A stretch of DNA of 64,000 nt, taken from the NCBI RefSeq assembly GCF_020379485.1, contig NC_063451.1, forward strand, positions 22,736,630 to 22,800,629, read 5' to 3'. The position numbers were made by a program, and so were the translations under genes. The notes beneath the pieces are model-generated. The model had not been told where the DNA came from and searched no databases. It worked only from the letters and a program-made list of their open reading frames with translations. Positions 45,507-57,777 of this stretch are shown piece after piece. The first letter of the stretch is position 1. Each line of letters begins with the position of its first letter. The DNA is from Brassica napus. Its lineage: Eukaryota; Streptophyta; Magnoliopsida; Brassicales; Brassicaceae.

Positions 45507-48500
45507 TTACCCCTCGGTTTTTTTACCTTTCTGGCCTGATTTACCAGAGGCACTCTTCATCCCCTTCCTACCAGGCTTGCCTCCTCGGCGTTGCCTAGCA
45601 TCACTCTTCATCCTCCTATCCACTCTCTTCTGACCTTTCCCAACGTTAACCCCAACTCCTTTCTTCGACACAACCAGCTCTTTCTTAGCCTTCCTCGTCT
45701 CTGCCGCTTTCTTGTATAGCTTGTCTATCATCTTGTCCTTTGAACGGTTCGATATATCAGCCGTGTCGGATATTACGTTTGCCTTCTTCCTCACCTTCTC
45801 AAATCTTTTCGCAGCCGCTCGCTTCTTCCGTGCCTTGGCCTCCGCCACTTTCTTGGCTGGACGAGCGTTGATTTCTCTGAACTGAGCCTTCATTGCATTA
45901 GCTTCTTCTTTCGTGATGGGTTTCATCGGTTGCCTGTGGTGTTTCTCGTCGTCCAAAAACCATTTAGGTAGTAAACCTTCGTCCGCAAGCATGTGTCTGT
46001 TATAAGTATCGTCAAGCATCTCTTCCCTCTGCTTCTTCTTTAGCATTTTCTTGGCACATGCCAACATCTCGGCCTTTGTATGAACGTCGTCCTCAGAGGA
46101 TGAGTCCGAGTCTGAATCAGTGGCTGGTGGAGGAACTATCTCGAAATCTTCTTCCTTCTTGGAGCTGATGGGTAAACTCTGACCAGTCAAGACGCTTGCT
46201 TTTGATGCCTTTTGTTTAGACATTACGTCATCACTGTCATCTTCACCCAAGTCTCCTTCTTCCACGGCTTCAGCAAATAAATCCTGACTGAACCACTGGT
46301 TGGAGATTTCTTCCTTTGTTTGGGTCTCTCGATCATCCAGTGGCACCACAAGTGGGTTTGCCTTGTCCGTCTCTTCCTTTATATCTGAATCATAATCGAG
46401 TTTCATCTCCTCATCTCCATAACCCTCCTGCAAAGACATAGCAAGTTCCAAAAAAATATGTAGGATCCATGAACATGAGGGTAAAGTAACAATGATGGTA
46501 CCTTAAGCTTCTCAACGTGTGTCTGCTTAGCTCGCTTCCTTTGCTTTGCGCTTCCTTCTTTCTTAGCCATATAACGGTCATATGCCTCGTCAAACATCTC
46601 TTCCATTTGTTCAGTGTATCTGTAAATATTAAATAACTACCAATCAAACTTCGGCAAGGTATGACAATCTTGAAAGAAAAAAACATTCTATAATCTACAG
46701 AAAAAATGCATAAGTCAGGCAGCATGACCTCTGACGCTCTTCATCAGAATCTATGTCACCGTCTTTGGAGTCATCTGAAGCTCCATCACCACGATCTTCG
46801 TTCTCACTTTCATTGGCGTTGGCGTTATCATCTTCGTCAACTGCCATTAGATCTTTCTTTCCCTGTAAAGAATAAATAAATGAAGATCTTTACGTCTTTA
46901 CACGCTAATTCGGAGTAGAATCATATGTTAAATAATTGAACTCTAGCAATACAAGCTTCCTTTTGGTGCAGACATAAAAAAAAAAATTAACGCAGAGATT
47001 GGAAACAAAAATAGAGTACCTTGATAGCAGCAAGAGAGAACAGTTCATGGTCTACGTAACCATCTTCAAGTGCATCTATTTGTGGATTTGTCGCCTTCCT
47101 CGTCTTATCCTAGCAAAATCAAATCGAATTAAGCAAAAATAAGGATGAGGTCTAAAAGATCCATCACTAAAGACCACTGGCCACAACCTAAATTAAGTGC
47201 TCTTAATTAAGTGAATCATGACTTCCGGAATACTAATATCTATTTTGGTACTATGATCAAATGATTACTCTAATCAGTTGGTTTTGCAAGTGAATTTAAA
47301 TGGGCTAAGCCCTGCTTAATTCGACCTTGTCATGACTAAAGCAAGTTTAATTTCTCCGTAATAGATGGGAAAGCAACTAGTTGGAAAGTCCACTTGACCA
47401 TTTACCAGAGAAAACGACCATTTGGAATGTAACAAAAGGTTTAAAAATAATAACCTTGGCCCGTCGTTTTGCAAGAAGCTTCTTTGCCTGTTTCTTCTTG
47501 CGGTCTGCTGCGTTAGTGAGCTCTTCCAATTCACTGAGTAGTCTATTATCCTCATTTTCCTCGTCTTCCTTTCCCACATCAGGCTCCTTTTTAGCCACTT
47601 CCTTTTTTTCAGGAGTCAGAGCTTTCCTAATTTGCATCCTCCATCTACAAGACAAGGGGATTTAGTGTCCATTATGAAATTAATATAATTTCCACACACA
47701 TGGATAGTTGACAACATATGATATAAGTTAAGCCAATTCTAACATCCATGTACACCAGTTGACCCACTTTACACAAAATGCTGTGTCTGGTTGAGAATTC
47801 AAAGTATATTACGGAACAGCATTGGTAAAAACTTAAAATGCTGGGAACATTCTTAAACCAACCAATATAGAGCGCTAAGTAACTCTAAGATTAGAATCAA
47901 AGCTCTACCATTATACTGGAATAACTTAGATGAAGCAAGTGAGACTCCAAAGATTTAAAAGCTCCATGATGGAGCAAGCGAGGGAGTTCTTACTTTAGGA
48001 TGTGTTTGAAGTCATTCTTCCCCAAAACAGGAAGATCGTCGCATAGAATTTTAATCTGACTCCAAAAGAAAACAAACGTTACCAACCATGTATTGGTCAT
48101 TAATCCTTGATTAGTTTAGTATGGCTAATTAGAGAGAACAGTACCTCCTCTGTAGTCAAATCATGTTCTTTTAAAGGTAGAGAGGCTTGATCATCAAAGG
48201 ATATACAAGTAACTGTGCCAAGAATCTCAAGAGGATTTTCAGACCAGATGAAATCAGCAGCAGATGCAACTTTTCTCAAAATGGACTCTCCATCTTCATA
48301 CCTGTATACTAATCCACAGTTAATAAAAAGTTCAAATATACCAATAAACAAAAATAGCTAGTTTACATTGCCTACCCATCACGGTTTCTCTTCTGTTTTG
48401 ATCCTCCAAGCACATCCACAACCTACAAAACATAACAATTATTACAAAACACTTCAGGGGGACCCAAATACTAAATAAGAAAAAAATAAAATAATTACCT

Positions 48501-49341
48501 TTCTCGTGGGTTCTGCTGTTTCTTTAAAAAGGTGTCTATAATCAAGATGACGAGGATCAATCTTGGCAGGAGCTTTGTAATTCAAACCTAAAAGATACGT
48601 TTCTGAAGATGTTGAACGACTAGCCGGTGGCTTCAACTCCTCAACCTTCTCGAATAGCTTCACCAAAAAACAAAAACAACCATTAACAGAAGAAAGAGTA
48701 TTAAAAACAAATCCGCATGATTAATAAAGCAAGACAGTACCTCCCGAAGACAGAAGCGCACAGAGTGATAATCTCGAGACCTGAAAACCTAACATCACAA
48801 GACAGGCATAACAACAGTCAAAACATATTACTTGAGCCGCAAGAAACCATCTTTCAAAAGCAGATACCTTGGTGATAAAGTTTCCTCTAGGAGCTAAGAA
48901 CTCCGTGGCCAACTTCACAGAATCGATAACCAAAGCGTTCTGACTCACAAGTTCCTGAGACCAAGCACCACCAAGATTAGGAGACCCATCGTGAAGAACA
49001 AGATCAAAAGCCCTAACACCATGCTTCTCCATCACTTGCTTAATCTTCGACCTGCACTCGGGCCGCGTGATATCCTGCTGGATAGCGACGCAGCCACGCA
49101 TGGGGATGATGGGAACGAGATCGATCCCGAGAACAAGGCTGCCGAAGGGAGCTTTCTCGACGGCGACTTGCATCCAACCACCGGGGGCGGCGCATAGATC
49201 GAGAACGGCATGGGATTTGTGGAGAAGAGAGTGTTTGGCGTTGATTTGGATGAGCTTGTAGGAGGCACGGGAGCGGAAGCCGCGCTGCTTGGCGAGACGG
49301 TAGTACTTATCTAAACGACGGTCATATTTGGCCTTACCCAT
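45507..49341 (-). CDS. SPB1: SPB1-like rRNA 2'-O-methyltransferase (FtsJ family)
   Basis: Eleven minus-strand exons: 48868-49341, 48741-48788, 48499-48657, 48376-48422, 48145-48301, 47994-48055, 47455-47644, 47020-47109, 46729-46862, 46502-46619 and 45507-46427; GT/AG borders, phases consistent, 799 residues. The FtsJ domain spans about 20-205, with SAM motif DLCAAPGG (48-55) and the probable K-D-K-E tetrad K29 (ASYKL), D118 (LHDGSP), K158 (FITK) and E193 (SSETY). A middle DUF3381-like region is followed by an acidic stretch and a very basic Spb1 C-terminal domain (FDEAYDRYM, LPKWFLDDEKHH, KVAEAKARKKRA). Yeast Spb1 methylates a 25S peptidyl-transferase-centre guanosine in pre-60S particles in the nucleolus. 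The Arabidopsis counterpart recalled is At4g25730. A transposon sits 73 bases before the start codon. Confidence 0.93.
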
Positions 49342-49413
49342 GGTGAGATGAGATTTTTCTAGGGTTTAGTTCTTGGTTCTGACTCGGAGAGAAGAATATA
49401 AGACATGGGTTTA
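49342..49413 (-). promoter_or_regulatory. SPB1 leader, with half of a split telo-box
   Basis: Only 72 bases of native sequence remain between the SPB1 ATG (49341) and the Harbinger insertion. On the minus strand it contains TAAACCC at the insertion border (49413-49407) and a CTAGAAAAATC stretch near the ATG. The other half of the motif (AAAAACCC) lies at 54486-54479. Confidence 0.65.
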
Positions 49414-49707
49414 GGGCAACATTATTGGTTGGACAAAATTTTGTCCTTAGAATAAATTAGTATTATTTTTTAGTTAGGGACAAATGCATAAGGATTTTTT
49501 TAATTTTGTTGATTATTGGTAGGATAAAAAAAGTCCTTAGCATATTTTCACACATTTATTTTAATGTGTGATTAGATATAAAAGATACATTTTAAATAAA
49601 ACATAAAAGAGAAGTTTAACATTAAATTGAAAGCAAAATAGAATTACAACAAAAAAAAAAATTTTAATGGAAACAAATATTTTATTAAATTCATAAAAAC
49701 TTATAAA

Positions 49708-50982
49708 TTACATGTTATCTGGACGATGTCCAAATTTTACCCATATATTTTCAATCAAATCATATTTTAAATTATGATGGGTTTGTATATTGCGAACGCT
49801 CGTCCGACGATCCATTGTATTGCCGACCGGCGAAGGCATATTGACGGAAAATCTTTCCATATCACTTTCTTGAAATCCAGGAACCACATATTGTGTCCTT
49901 GATGCCCGTTCATCCTCCACAATCATGTTATGGAGAATGATACATGCTCTCATAATATTTCCTATCTTGTGTTTATCCCATAAATTAGATGGATTTCTGA
50001 CGACGGCAAATCTAGCTTGCAGAACTCCAAAGGCACGTTCAACATCTTTCCGTACAGCTTCTTGCTTCTTAGCAAATAATGAATGTTTCTCAGTTTGTGG
50101 TAGACGGATAGATTGAATAAAAGTCGCCCAGTCAGGATAAATCTCATCAGTGAGATAATAGGCCAAATGGTACGTATGACCATTAACATAGAAGTTAACT
50201 TCTGGTGCTATTCCGTTAATAATGTCATCAAAAACTGGAGATCGATCAAGAATATTAAGATCGTTCATCGTACCTGGTGCTCCAAAAAAAGCATGTCATA
50301 TCCAAAGGTCGTAATCAGCCACCGCCTCCAACACAATTGTTGGTTTTTCGGTTCCTCGTGAATACATTCCTTTCCAAGCGGATGGGAAATTCTTCTACTC
50401 CCAATGCATACAGTCGATGCTTCCAACCATTCCTGGAAATCCACGTTGTTCTCCTATATATAGTAGTCTTTGCAGATCCTCCGGTGTAGGACGTCTAAGG
50501 TATTCATCGCCAAACAAGTGGATGATTCCGTTGGTAAAATGGTGCAAACATTTTCTTGCCGTGGTTTCACCTAGTCGGACATATTCGTCAACGGTATCAG
50601 CACCACCACCATACGCCAACTGACGAATTGCTGCGGTACATTTTTGGAGCGCGGTTAGGCTAGACCGACCGGTTGCATCTTGTGATGGTTTAAAATAATC
50701 CACTTCTTGCTCGAGACGATGCACAATACGCAAGAACAGTGTCTTGTTCATTCGAAACCGTCTCCGGAAAACATTGTGTGGGAATGTTGGAGTATCGCTA
50801 AAATAATCATTCCAAAGCTGGTCTTGGCCTTCTTCCCGCTCTCTCTCAATAAAGATACGTCTTTTTCGCTCTCTCGGTACAGGAATAATATCTGGGATTT
50901 GTAAGAAATCTAGTAAAATATTTTCAAATGGATCATCATCATCGTCATTTTGGTTATAATGATAATGTGAAGATGAAGCCAT
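49708..50982 (-). pseudogene. Harbinger transposase with two in-frame stops
   Basis: A single frame of 425 codons opens MASSSHYHYNQ and ends GHRPDNM. The DDE_Tnp_4 acidic residues are visible: D in GSIDCMHW, D in APGTMNDLNIL, E in KDVERAFGVLQARF. TAG at 50395-50397 follows CMHWE, and a TGA at about 50298, at the expected Trp just before HAFFGAPGT, breaks it again. Otherwise the frame is intact, so inactivation is recent. Confidence 0.9.
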
Positions 50983-51388
50983 TTTGAATGAAAAAAAAAG
51001 GCAATGTTTTTAATATGAGAAGGAAGTAGATGAGTTGTAATTTTAACGAGAATATGTTGGTCACATTTATAGGCTCATGAAGTTAGAGGAGTTGTTATTT
51101 TAAACATGTGAACCTTTCAACAACTTTTTAGGTACACAACATGTGAACCTTTCAACTACTTTTTAGGTACACTTCTTCTGAATTTTAAACATGCATATTG
51201 GTGATGAAAATGCTTGAATTGAATATTTCTCAAATATGCTTACCAATATTAAATACTCGACCTTAAAATGCAACAACAACACATACTTAAAACGGCAAGT
51301 TGGTGATGAACATGCATATTGTTTACAAAGAAAGTCATTACAAACATGCATATTGGCGACATTGTCTCTCAGAAACACATAACCATAA

Positions 51389-51960
51389 TCAAAGCCAATA
51401 GAGAAATACAAGGATGAGACCTATGAAAATTAAGACCAAAATCATACCCGCAACTAAGTAATCAAAGGTAGACTTAGATTTATTATTGGACAACTCACAC
51501 GCCATGTTCTCTAACCTAACGAGCTTCTGCTCAGTATCATGGTGACTGCAGAAGGTCAGAGAATCTACCTTCTCGGCTAACTGAAGTGTGTATCTGTCCC
51601 TGGCGCGCATCTCCTCCATTACAGCCTCGTCCCACCATTTCTACACATGACACTCTCCATCGTTTGCATTTGTACATGTGTAGTATCTGCGACCTGGTTC
51701 GATGCGAGACGTAGCTATCTTCGGTTCACTCCCACAGTAGCATATCTGTGGAAATCCGAATTCAACCTCCGGCTGCGGAGGATACACAAACGCCTGAGCT
51801 TGGTCTTGCTGAATGAGAGCTTGGTTTCGCTGAATGAGAGCTTGGTCTAACTGCGCTTGGTCTTGCTGAATGAGAGACTCTACTTCGTTGTAGTCACTGT
51901 CCGACTCAGCCCCACCAAATGTCTCATCCTGTGAAGGTTGTGAATAGCTGTGAAGACCCA
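51389..51960 (-). pseudogene. GRF-type zinc finger protein inside the Harbinger element
   Basis: On the minus strand, about MGLHSYSQPSQDETFGG, a Gln-rich QQDQAQ repeat, the GRF finger CYCGSEPKIA and GRRYYTCTN, then a TAG (51641-51643) where the family has Trp, continuing in frame KWWDEAVMEEM, a short coiled coil and a C-terminal membrane helix (GMILVLIFIGLILVFLYW). It resembles uncharacterised plant GRF-finger membrane proteins. It sits between the Myb-like and transposase ORFs on the same strand. Either a third element gene or a captured host gene. Confidence 0.75.
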
Positions 51961-52244
51961 TGTGTAATCCGAAAACTGCAAAAAAAAATACAAGATAAGA
52001 ATTAGACATGTACACAAATACAATCAAGTAAACATGTTAACAAGCAAGTAAACATACATACAATGAAGTAAACATTCAAAGGATGAGACATTTGACAACG
52101 TAGATTAATTGATAAAGGGTTTAGTACAAGCAAGTAAACATAGAAACCGTACACATTTAAAACATAATAACCAACCTAGATTTAATAACCAAACAGACAA
52201 AACAAACTGACAGAAAACACACAAAGGTTGTAGCAGATATTTCT

Positions 52245-53155
52245 CTAAATATACTCGGCGAGGAGCTTGTTTTTGGCTGCTTCCTCAGCCTCACTGAGTG
52301 GTTGCGTTCTGGCCAGGAGTGTGTCTAAGATGGCAAGCTTCTGGAGCTTTTCTTTCCTATCCAAATCTACCTTCCTCAGTTCAAGTACCGTTGTATAGTA
52401 ATCAACAGACTTCCCACTCCCATTACGTTTAGCTTTTGCAGCCTTTACACCTTCAGGGCGTATCTCTTCTTCACCAACACCTGTGGTTTCAGTTTGGGAA
52501 TCTGATTCAACGGTTTTCCTCTTAGAACTATCAGAAGCTTTAGTGCTGTTGAGGTTGAGCCATTTCTGCTCATACCTCAACACACACCACGCATGCTCCA
52601 GTGTGAATTTGGACCCCTGATCCGCGAAGAAAATGTCATGGGCCACCTTGAGTACATCGTTCTCATGTTCACCACTGGATATCTGTCTCTTTGCAGCCGC
52701 ATATGCACCACAAAACTTTGATGTGTCATTACTGATTTTGTGCCACCTCTGTTTATAGTGGAGATGCTGGCTACTTTCAACACAATCTCCACCACAAAGA
52801 GCTGCGAAGAACAAATCTCCTACACGTTTCCAGAAAGTACCTGATTTTTGGTTATTGCCGACTATAGCGTCCTTAGAGGTATTTAACCAAGCACTTCGTC
52901 CTTAGAGGTATTTAACCAAGCACTTATCAGCATCTCGTCCTCGACCGGGGTCCATTTATGTCTCCTCCCACGCTCCATGGGTGGATCTGTGGGTGGAGTT
53001 GGAGCAACAGACTGTTGAGAACTGAATTGAGGGATCTGTGAAGATCCAGAAGGAAAACTCTCATAAGGAGAGTTCCCATCATTAACACTTTCGTGTTGAC
53101 TGTAAAGAAGGCCCGTATAACCAACAGACTGGCTATACGGATTCTTTGGATCCAT
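52245..53155 (-). pseudogene. Harbinger Myb/SANT-like ORF, frame-shifted by a 29-bp tandem duplication
   Basis: Starts MDPKNPYSQSVGYTG at 53155. The SANT-like part is RRHKWTPVEDEMLISAWLN. A 29-base direct duplication at about 52864-52921 shifts the frame. The protein resumes RVGDLFFAALCGGD at about 52830 and ends in a NAM-associated C-terminal domain (KFTLEHAWCVLRYEQKW, coiled coil, LLAEYI). In PIF/Harbinger elements this protein binds DNA and helps import the transposase. Confidence 0.85.
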
Positions 53156-53156
53156 A

Positions 53157-53240
53157 TAGAAGAAGGAATGTGAGAGAATAAAGAAGATAGAAGAAGGAAT
53201 GTGAGAGAATAAAGAAGATAGAAGAAGGAATGTGACAGAG
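53157..53240. repeat. 31-bp tandem repeat upstream of the Myb-like ORF
   Basis: Units containing AGAAGAAGGAATGTGA occur two and a half times, just 5' of the Myb-like start codon. In-frame reading through it creates the spurious N-terminal extension of that ORF. Confidence 0.75.
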
Positions 53241-54475
53241 TTATACAAGAGAAAAAAGATAACGAAGATGATGGAGATAAACTCGTGAAAGAAGGGTTAA
53301 ATAGTTGAAAATGATAATTAAAACTCCCATAATGACCTAACTACAAAAGTACATCTCAGTTATTGTATATTACACAACCATAATTACCTATCTACAAGTG
53401 CATTAACTACTTTCCAAACTAGCTTTGCAAACAAACTAGACACTTTGGTCACAATCAAAACAGACTCGACACTATAGTCACAATCAAAACAGACTCGACA
53501 CTACCAAGAAAGTGTGGCCTTGCAAACAAACTAGACGCCTTTAACTATTGTACAAACTACATTACTTGGTAGCTGAAGAGAAATAAGTTTACCTTCAAGT
53601 GTGGAGGAAATGGTTGTTTCTCTTTGATCTCCTTGCTAATACAATCCTCGTGATCGAACCTCACCTCACCTAATAAACTCGGAAACATAAGAACACACTT
53701 CTCAGTTTCAAGAGTTAAACAACAAATAATTACACAATACACAATCTACTGAATCGCTACACGTCTATAACAGAACACATTTACCAGATGCGAAGAACAC
53801 ATTACACGTCTACTGAATCGATAAACTCATCTCACCTCACGTACACAATCTACATCATAATCCCTAAATCTACACGATAACATCACAAAATACAAATGAA
53901 TCATTTATCATCAAAGACTAAAGAGACGAAAATATAAATACGAAATCCCTAAATCTATAGAAAATCAAGCAAATGATTCAAAGTATAAATACATGCAAAT
54001 CCCTAAAATCACCCTTTCACCTTCGATTCGCAGCGATAAAGGTCGGGAGGAGACGATCGAGAGGAGATCCGTCTTGAGGAGACGCTCGGGAGGAGATGCG
54101 TCCAGAAGAGATGCTCCACAAGCAAACCGTCTAGAGGAGACGCTCGGGAGGAGATCTGTGGTTCTGTTATCGAATCGGGGGGAGATCCGACGGTGGGAAG
54201 GAGATGCGCCGTTGATGAGAGCTCTATCGCATATTCGATCACCGCGAGAGAGAAAGAGAAAGAAGTGAAAAGTTGATTCTCGATTCTTTTCGGTTTTGCC
54301 CAAACCAAAACGCTTCCACCATTCCCTTGCCGACACGTATCACCTAAGGACAAAAAAAAAAATATGTTAGCCAACGACAAACCGCGTCCGTCCCAGCGAT
54401 ATTATACAATTTTTATTTAGATAAAATCAAATAAAGCCTAACGACTTCCTCTATCATACCCCGATAATGTTGCCC

Positions 54476-54590
54476 TTAGGGTTTTTACGCGAGCCGTTGT
54501 AAAGTAGTTAAAAAAACCTGCTGACTCAGGCAGAGTCTTTCATTCTGATTGCCCCTTTAGTAGAATTTTTTACCCTTTAAGACACACTAA
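54476..54590 (-). promoter_or_regulatory. Displaced SPB1 promoter fragment
   Basis: About 115 bases lie between the Harbinger element and the next TIR element. The left border GGGTTTTTACGCGAGCCG gives AAAAACCC on the minus strand. Joined across the TTA target this would have read a telomere-like AAACCCTAAACCC in front of SPB1. Inferred native promoter, now more than 5 kb from the gene. Confidence 0.55.
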
Positions 54591-54953
54591 GGGGGGCTTA
54601 TTGAATTAGGGGTTTGAGAAGGTTTTCAAGATTTTAAGATTTAGAGGGTTTTGTTGAATTCTATGATTTTGATGGAGGGTTTTGTTGAATTCAAGGATTT
54701 TGATGGAGATTTAAAAGGAAACTTTGGTAGGAGTTGGTAAGATATTTCTAAAATATTTTAATAATAAATTCGGCCACAACCTTCTATTCCTATTTGTATC
54801 TAAGGTCTATGGATATAGGTTGGTAGTGGAAAAATATATATTTACGGTTGTTATATATTGCTCTGATTTTGTGGCTAAAGTATTGACATATATATAGGTT
54901 GCCGGATGAGTAGATCTGTTAATATATTGCTAATCTATGTTTCCATATAACAG

Positions 54954-55420
54954 GACACAAATAAAGATGCAGATTTCAAGCTCAACTGGAAGCGAGTAGC
55001 TATCACAAGCATGTTTGGACTTGGTTTTGTTGGTAATGTTGGCCACTTCTGGTTTCTTTCCTGCTTCTTTCATAATCATTTAGCTATAAATGCTCATGTT
55101 TGCATCTCACCTAATCCAGCAAAACTGTTATACTTGCGGTATCGCAGGTACGGAGGCCTTGATATAAAAGCTTTGATATGTACCGAAGTCAACACGTTTT
55201 GTGGCACAGTGGCAGCCAAAGTGGCAATGGATGGTCTTATATTTGGCCCCATAGATCTACTTATATTCTTCACATAATGGGATAAGCTACGGGCAAGAAC
55301 ACATCTCAAGTTAAAGAAGGACTCAAGACAGATTTTCTACCAGCTATAGCTCTTGAAGGCGGAGCATGGCCGCTTCTTCAGATCGCAAACTTCTGATACG
55401 TTCCTGTTCAATAGCAACTA
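54954..55420 (+). pseudogene. Captured Mpv17/PMP22-family gene fragment
   Basis: After an ACAG acceptor the frame reads DTNKDADFKLNWKRVAITSM, FGLGFVG, NVGHFW, then AAKVAMDGLIFGPIDLL, FFT. An indel at the stop (55275) breaks FFT from MG. Further on, in another frame, SQVKEGLKTDFLPAIALEGG and AWPLLQIANF can be read, ending at a TGA. These are hallmark strings of plant Mpv17/PMP22 membrane proteins (peroxisome, mitochondrion or chloroplast). Intron pieces seem to be kept, so the capture was from genomic DNA. Non-functional. Confidence 0.8.
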
Positions 55421-55489
55421 CTTTACGTCAACATCTTTTGCCTGATATATTGTTTTAGGAGATGTTGAAGACGGCAAGAGAAGTAAGGT

Positions 55490-56110
55490 TTGTTAGCTGA
55501 AGAGGTATGTTTCCATGTACCATCTGAAGCTACTGCATACAACACTGATGCAAATGTCTCAACCCTCCAAATAACTCATTCTGACTCAATGGAAACTGAT
55601 TCTGTCCCTCCTATAAGCTCACCAGCAGATAATTCCACATCTATTAGCGATTCTCTATCTGATATGGTATGTGTTCCGGAAACTACACAATTTAACACGG
55701 ATTCTGGTTTCATTGGGAACATCACTACATCAACTTCTGTTTCACCTACTTCTTCTGCTCCTTTAGTCTTTGCTGCTGCAAACTACCACTGTCTACCCCT
55801 GTGGTGGATTTGAAATGTAAATCCAGTGTAGATGGCCTCCGAGATAGTTGCTTACAGTTAAGTGATGCAAAAGGATCAAACAGATTTGCTAATCTAGCCA
55901 TGTTAGAAGAAGATATACAGCTGGATGTTGTGACCTCCCCCTCTCAGTCTATGTCCCCATCAGTCGAAACCAACGCTCAATTTGTTTATAACTCTTCCGT
56001 GCCTTCAACGCCATCTTCATTTTCAGACCTTTTTGTGGACGATGTTGTGGCTACAAGCTCCGATAGTTTTGATATGGCGCAAAGATCTCGTGGAGATCGT
56101 AGTAAATATG
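55490..56110 (+). pseudogene. Second captured fragment, Ser/Thr-rich
   Basis: Two overlapping frames, 55490-55813 and 55801-56175, read as one disrupted Ser/Thr-rich protein (SSPADNSTSISDSLSDM, APLVFAAAN, then NRFANLAMLEEDIQLDVV, SFSDLFVDDVV). The NRFANL string recalls the N-terminal ORF of plant LINEs, but I cannot assign it firmly. Confidence 0.4.
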
Positions 56111-56390
56111 AAATAATCTTTTTTTTCTTCTTAAATTCCATCTCTTTAGATGGTATTTTATTCTATTGGATTTGAAGGGTAAATGATAGTTTTTAATAAT
56201 CCAAAATAACTTTTGATGAATCTCATTGATGAAATCCATATTTTCCAATAAAGGGTGATTTAAAAGAGTTTTTATAAATGATACATCCAATAAAGGAGGA
56301 TTTGTAATTTTTTTTATAAATACCTAATCCAATAAGGGAGAATTTGGCAAAAACCTAAAATTTTATGAAATCCCTAATCCAATAAGCCCC

Positions 56391-57777
56391 ACTAAATTTT
56401 GACATGCGTGTCCGCGCGGGTGTTTGCTTTATTTTTTATAAATCAAATATGATTGTTTATATTTTTCAAAAGTATTTCTACGATGTTGGTATCCATTCGG
56501 GTTTGGATGCCCATTTAGATTTGGTTCGGTCTATTCGGATTTCGGATTGTTGAGTTTGAAGAATTCAACCATATTTTTGACTATTTGTATATATTTTTAA
56601 GTATTTTGAACAATTTTAAAATATTTTATATATTTTAGATATTAAATCTAAACATAGTTAAATATATAAATATGATTTAGATATATTCGGATACCCGTAA
56701 TATTTTGGTTTGATCATTAGTCTTTTTATAGATATCAAAATTTTGAATCCCTTCAAATATTTAAACAGTTTCGGTTTGGATTCGATACTACTTTTTGGAC
56801 CGAATTTTGTGTGAACTTCGGATTCCCGAATCCAAGTTTTATCCCAACCCTTATGCATAATAACATTTTTGGATATTCAACAATCATAACGATATCATAT
56901 GTAATTCACTTTTTGTATAATTACATTTTTGGTTGTCTCCACATATATTTAATTAATTTATATATGTCTAGTTTTTATTTTGCAATAACTATTTAAATAT
57001 ATCGTATACATTTTGATTTTTATATAATGTAAATCTATTACAAAATATAGCTTATTTCATTTATTTTTATATGTAATTTAATTTTTTATCAGTTGGTAAT
57101 ACATACCAACAAATTTCACAAACTTTTCACACAAAATTTATGAAATAACAAAATCGAAAACACCCATAATATATAAAATGAAATATTTTAAGAAATTATT
57201 TAAGTACATTTTAAATTTGAAAACTACATACATTAATTTTCTATTCTTAAGAATCAATAAAAATTAAAAATATAATATATTAACATTATTTAGCATATTT
57301 ATATATAGAATTCCTTATATCTACGTATATTTAATAATAATATTATTATAAAAATTGAATTTTATAAGACCTAAGGTAAATTTAAATACATAATTGTGTT
57401 ACATATAATTAATATTGGACACAATATATAGAATTTTGACACTTTCCATGGTAACTTCGTAGTTTCATGATTGATATCGTATTAGTTATGATGCTAGCGT
57501 AAAAATATGTAAATTTTCTGAATGGTAAAAAATACGAAGTTATCTCTCTTTCCAATTTAGTGCACCAATATATTCTAAAGATGCTAACTATAATATCTTT
57601 TAAAAAAATATCATCGATAGCGGTTTAATATACTTATGTTTTGTCGGTTTTGTAAGAATTTGGTTATGTTTGTCAAATTAATTTCGCCGGTTTAAGTCTG
57701 TTAATTTTTTTTGTCAATAAAATTTTCATAAAAGTTTTGAAATTGGTTTTGTTACCATTTGGTTCAATTAAACCACA
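56391..57777. other. Helitron-like 3' end (reversed) and AT-rich DNA
   Basis: Begins ACTAAATTTTGACATGCG followed by TGTCCGCGCGGGTGTTTG, the usual look of a reversed Brassicaceae Helitron 3' end but with the terminal CTAG mutated. The rest is AT-rich with TTCGGTTTGGATTCG motifs. No gene. Confidence 0.45.

Larger units (their letters stand above)
49414..54475 (-). mobile_element. PIF/Harbinger DNA transposon, degraded, with a third ORF
   Basis: Inverted ends GGGCAACATTATTGG (left) and GGGCAACATTATCGG (right, reversed), flanked by TTA at 49411-49413 and 54476-54478, the TWA target of the superfamily. The 5062 bp carry, on the minus strand, a Myb/SANT-like ORF, a GRF-zinc-finger ORF and a DDE transposase, all three damaged. 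It is inserted in the SPB1 promoter. Subterminal repeats at 54050-54160 (GAGGAGACGCTCGGGAGGAG twice) lie near the right end. Confidence 0.9.
54591..56390. mobile_element. TIR element carrying host gene fragments (Pack-type)
   Basis: Left end GGGGGGCTTATTGAATTAGG, inverted right end GGGGCTTATTGGATTAGGG. ACTAA (or CACTAA) flanks both sides (54586-54590, 56391-56395). Further imperfect inverted subterminal repeats of GGATTTTGATGGA type are present. No transposase is seen. The middle holds parts of an Mpv17/PMP22 gene and a second captured fragment. The superfamily is not assigned. Confidence 0.75.

Noticed and set aside
54585..56395. CACTA (En/Spm) transposon because CACTAA precedes the left end
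   Set aside because: The right end does not carry the inverted TAGTG; CACTAA is in the same orientation on both sides, so it is a flanking duplication.
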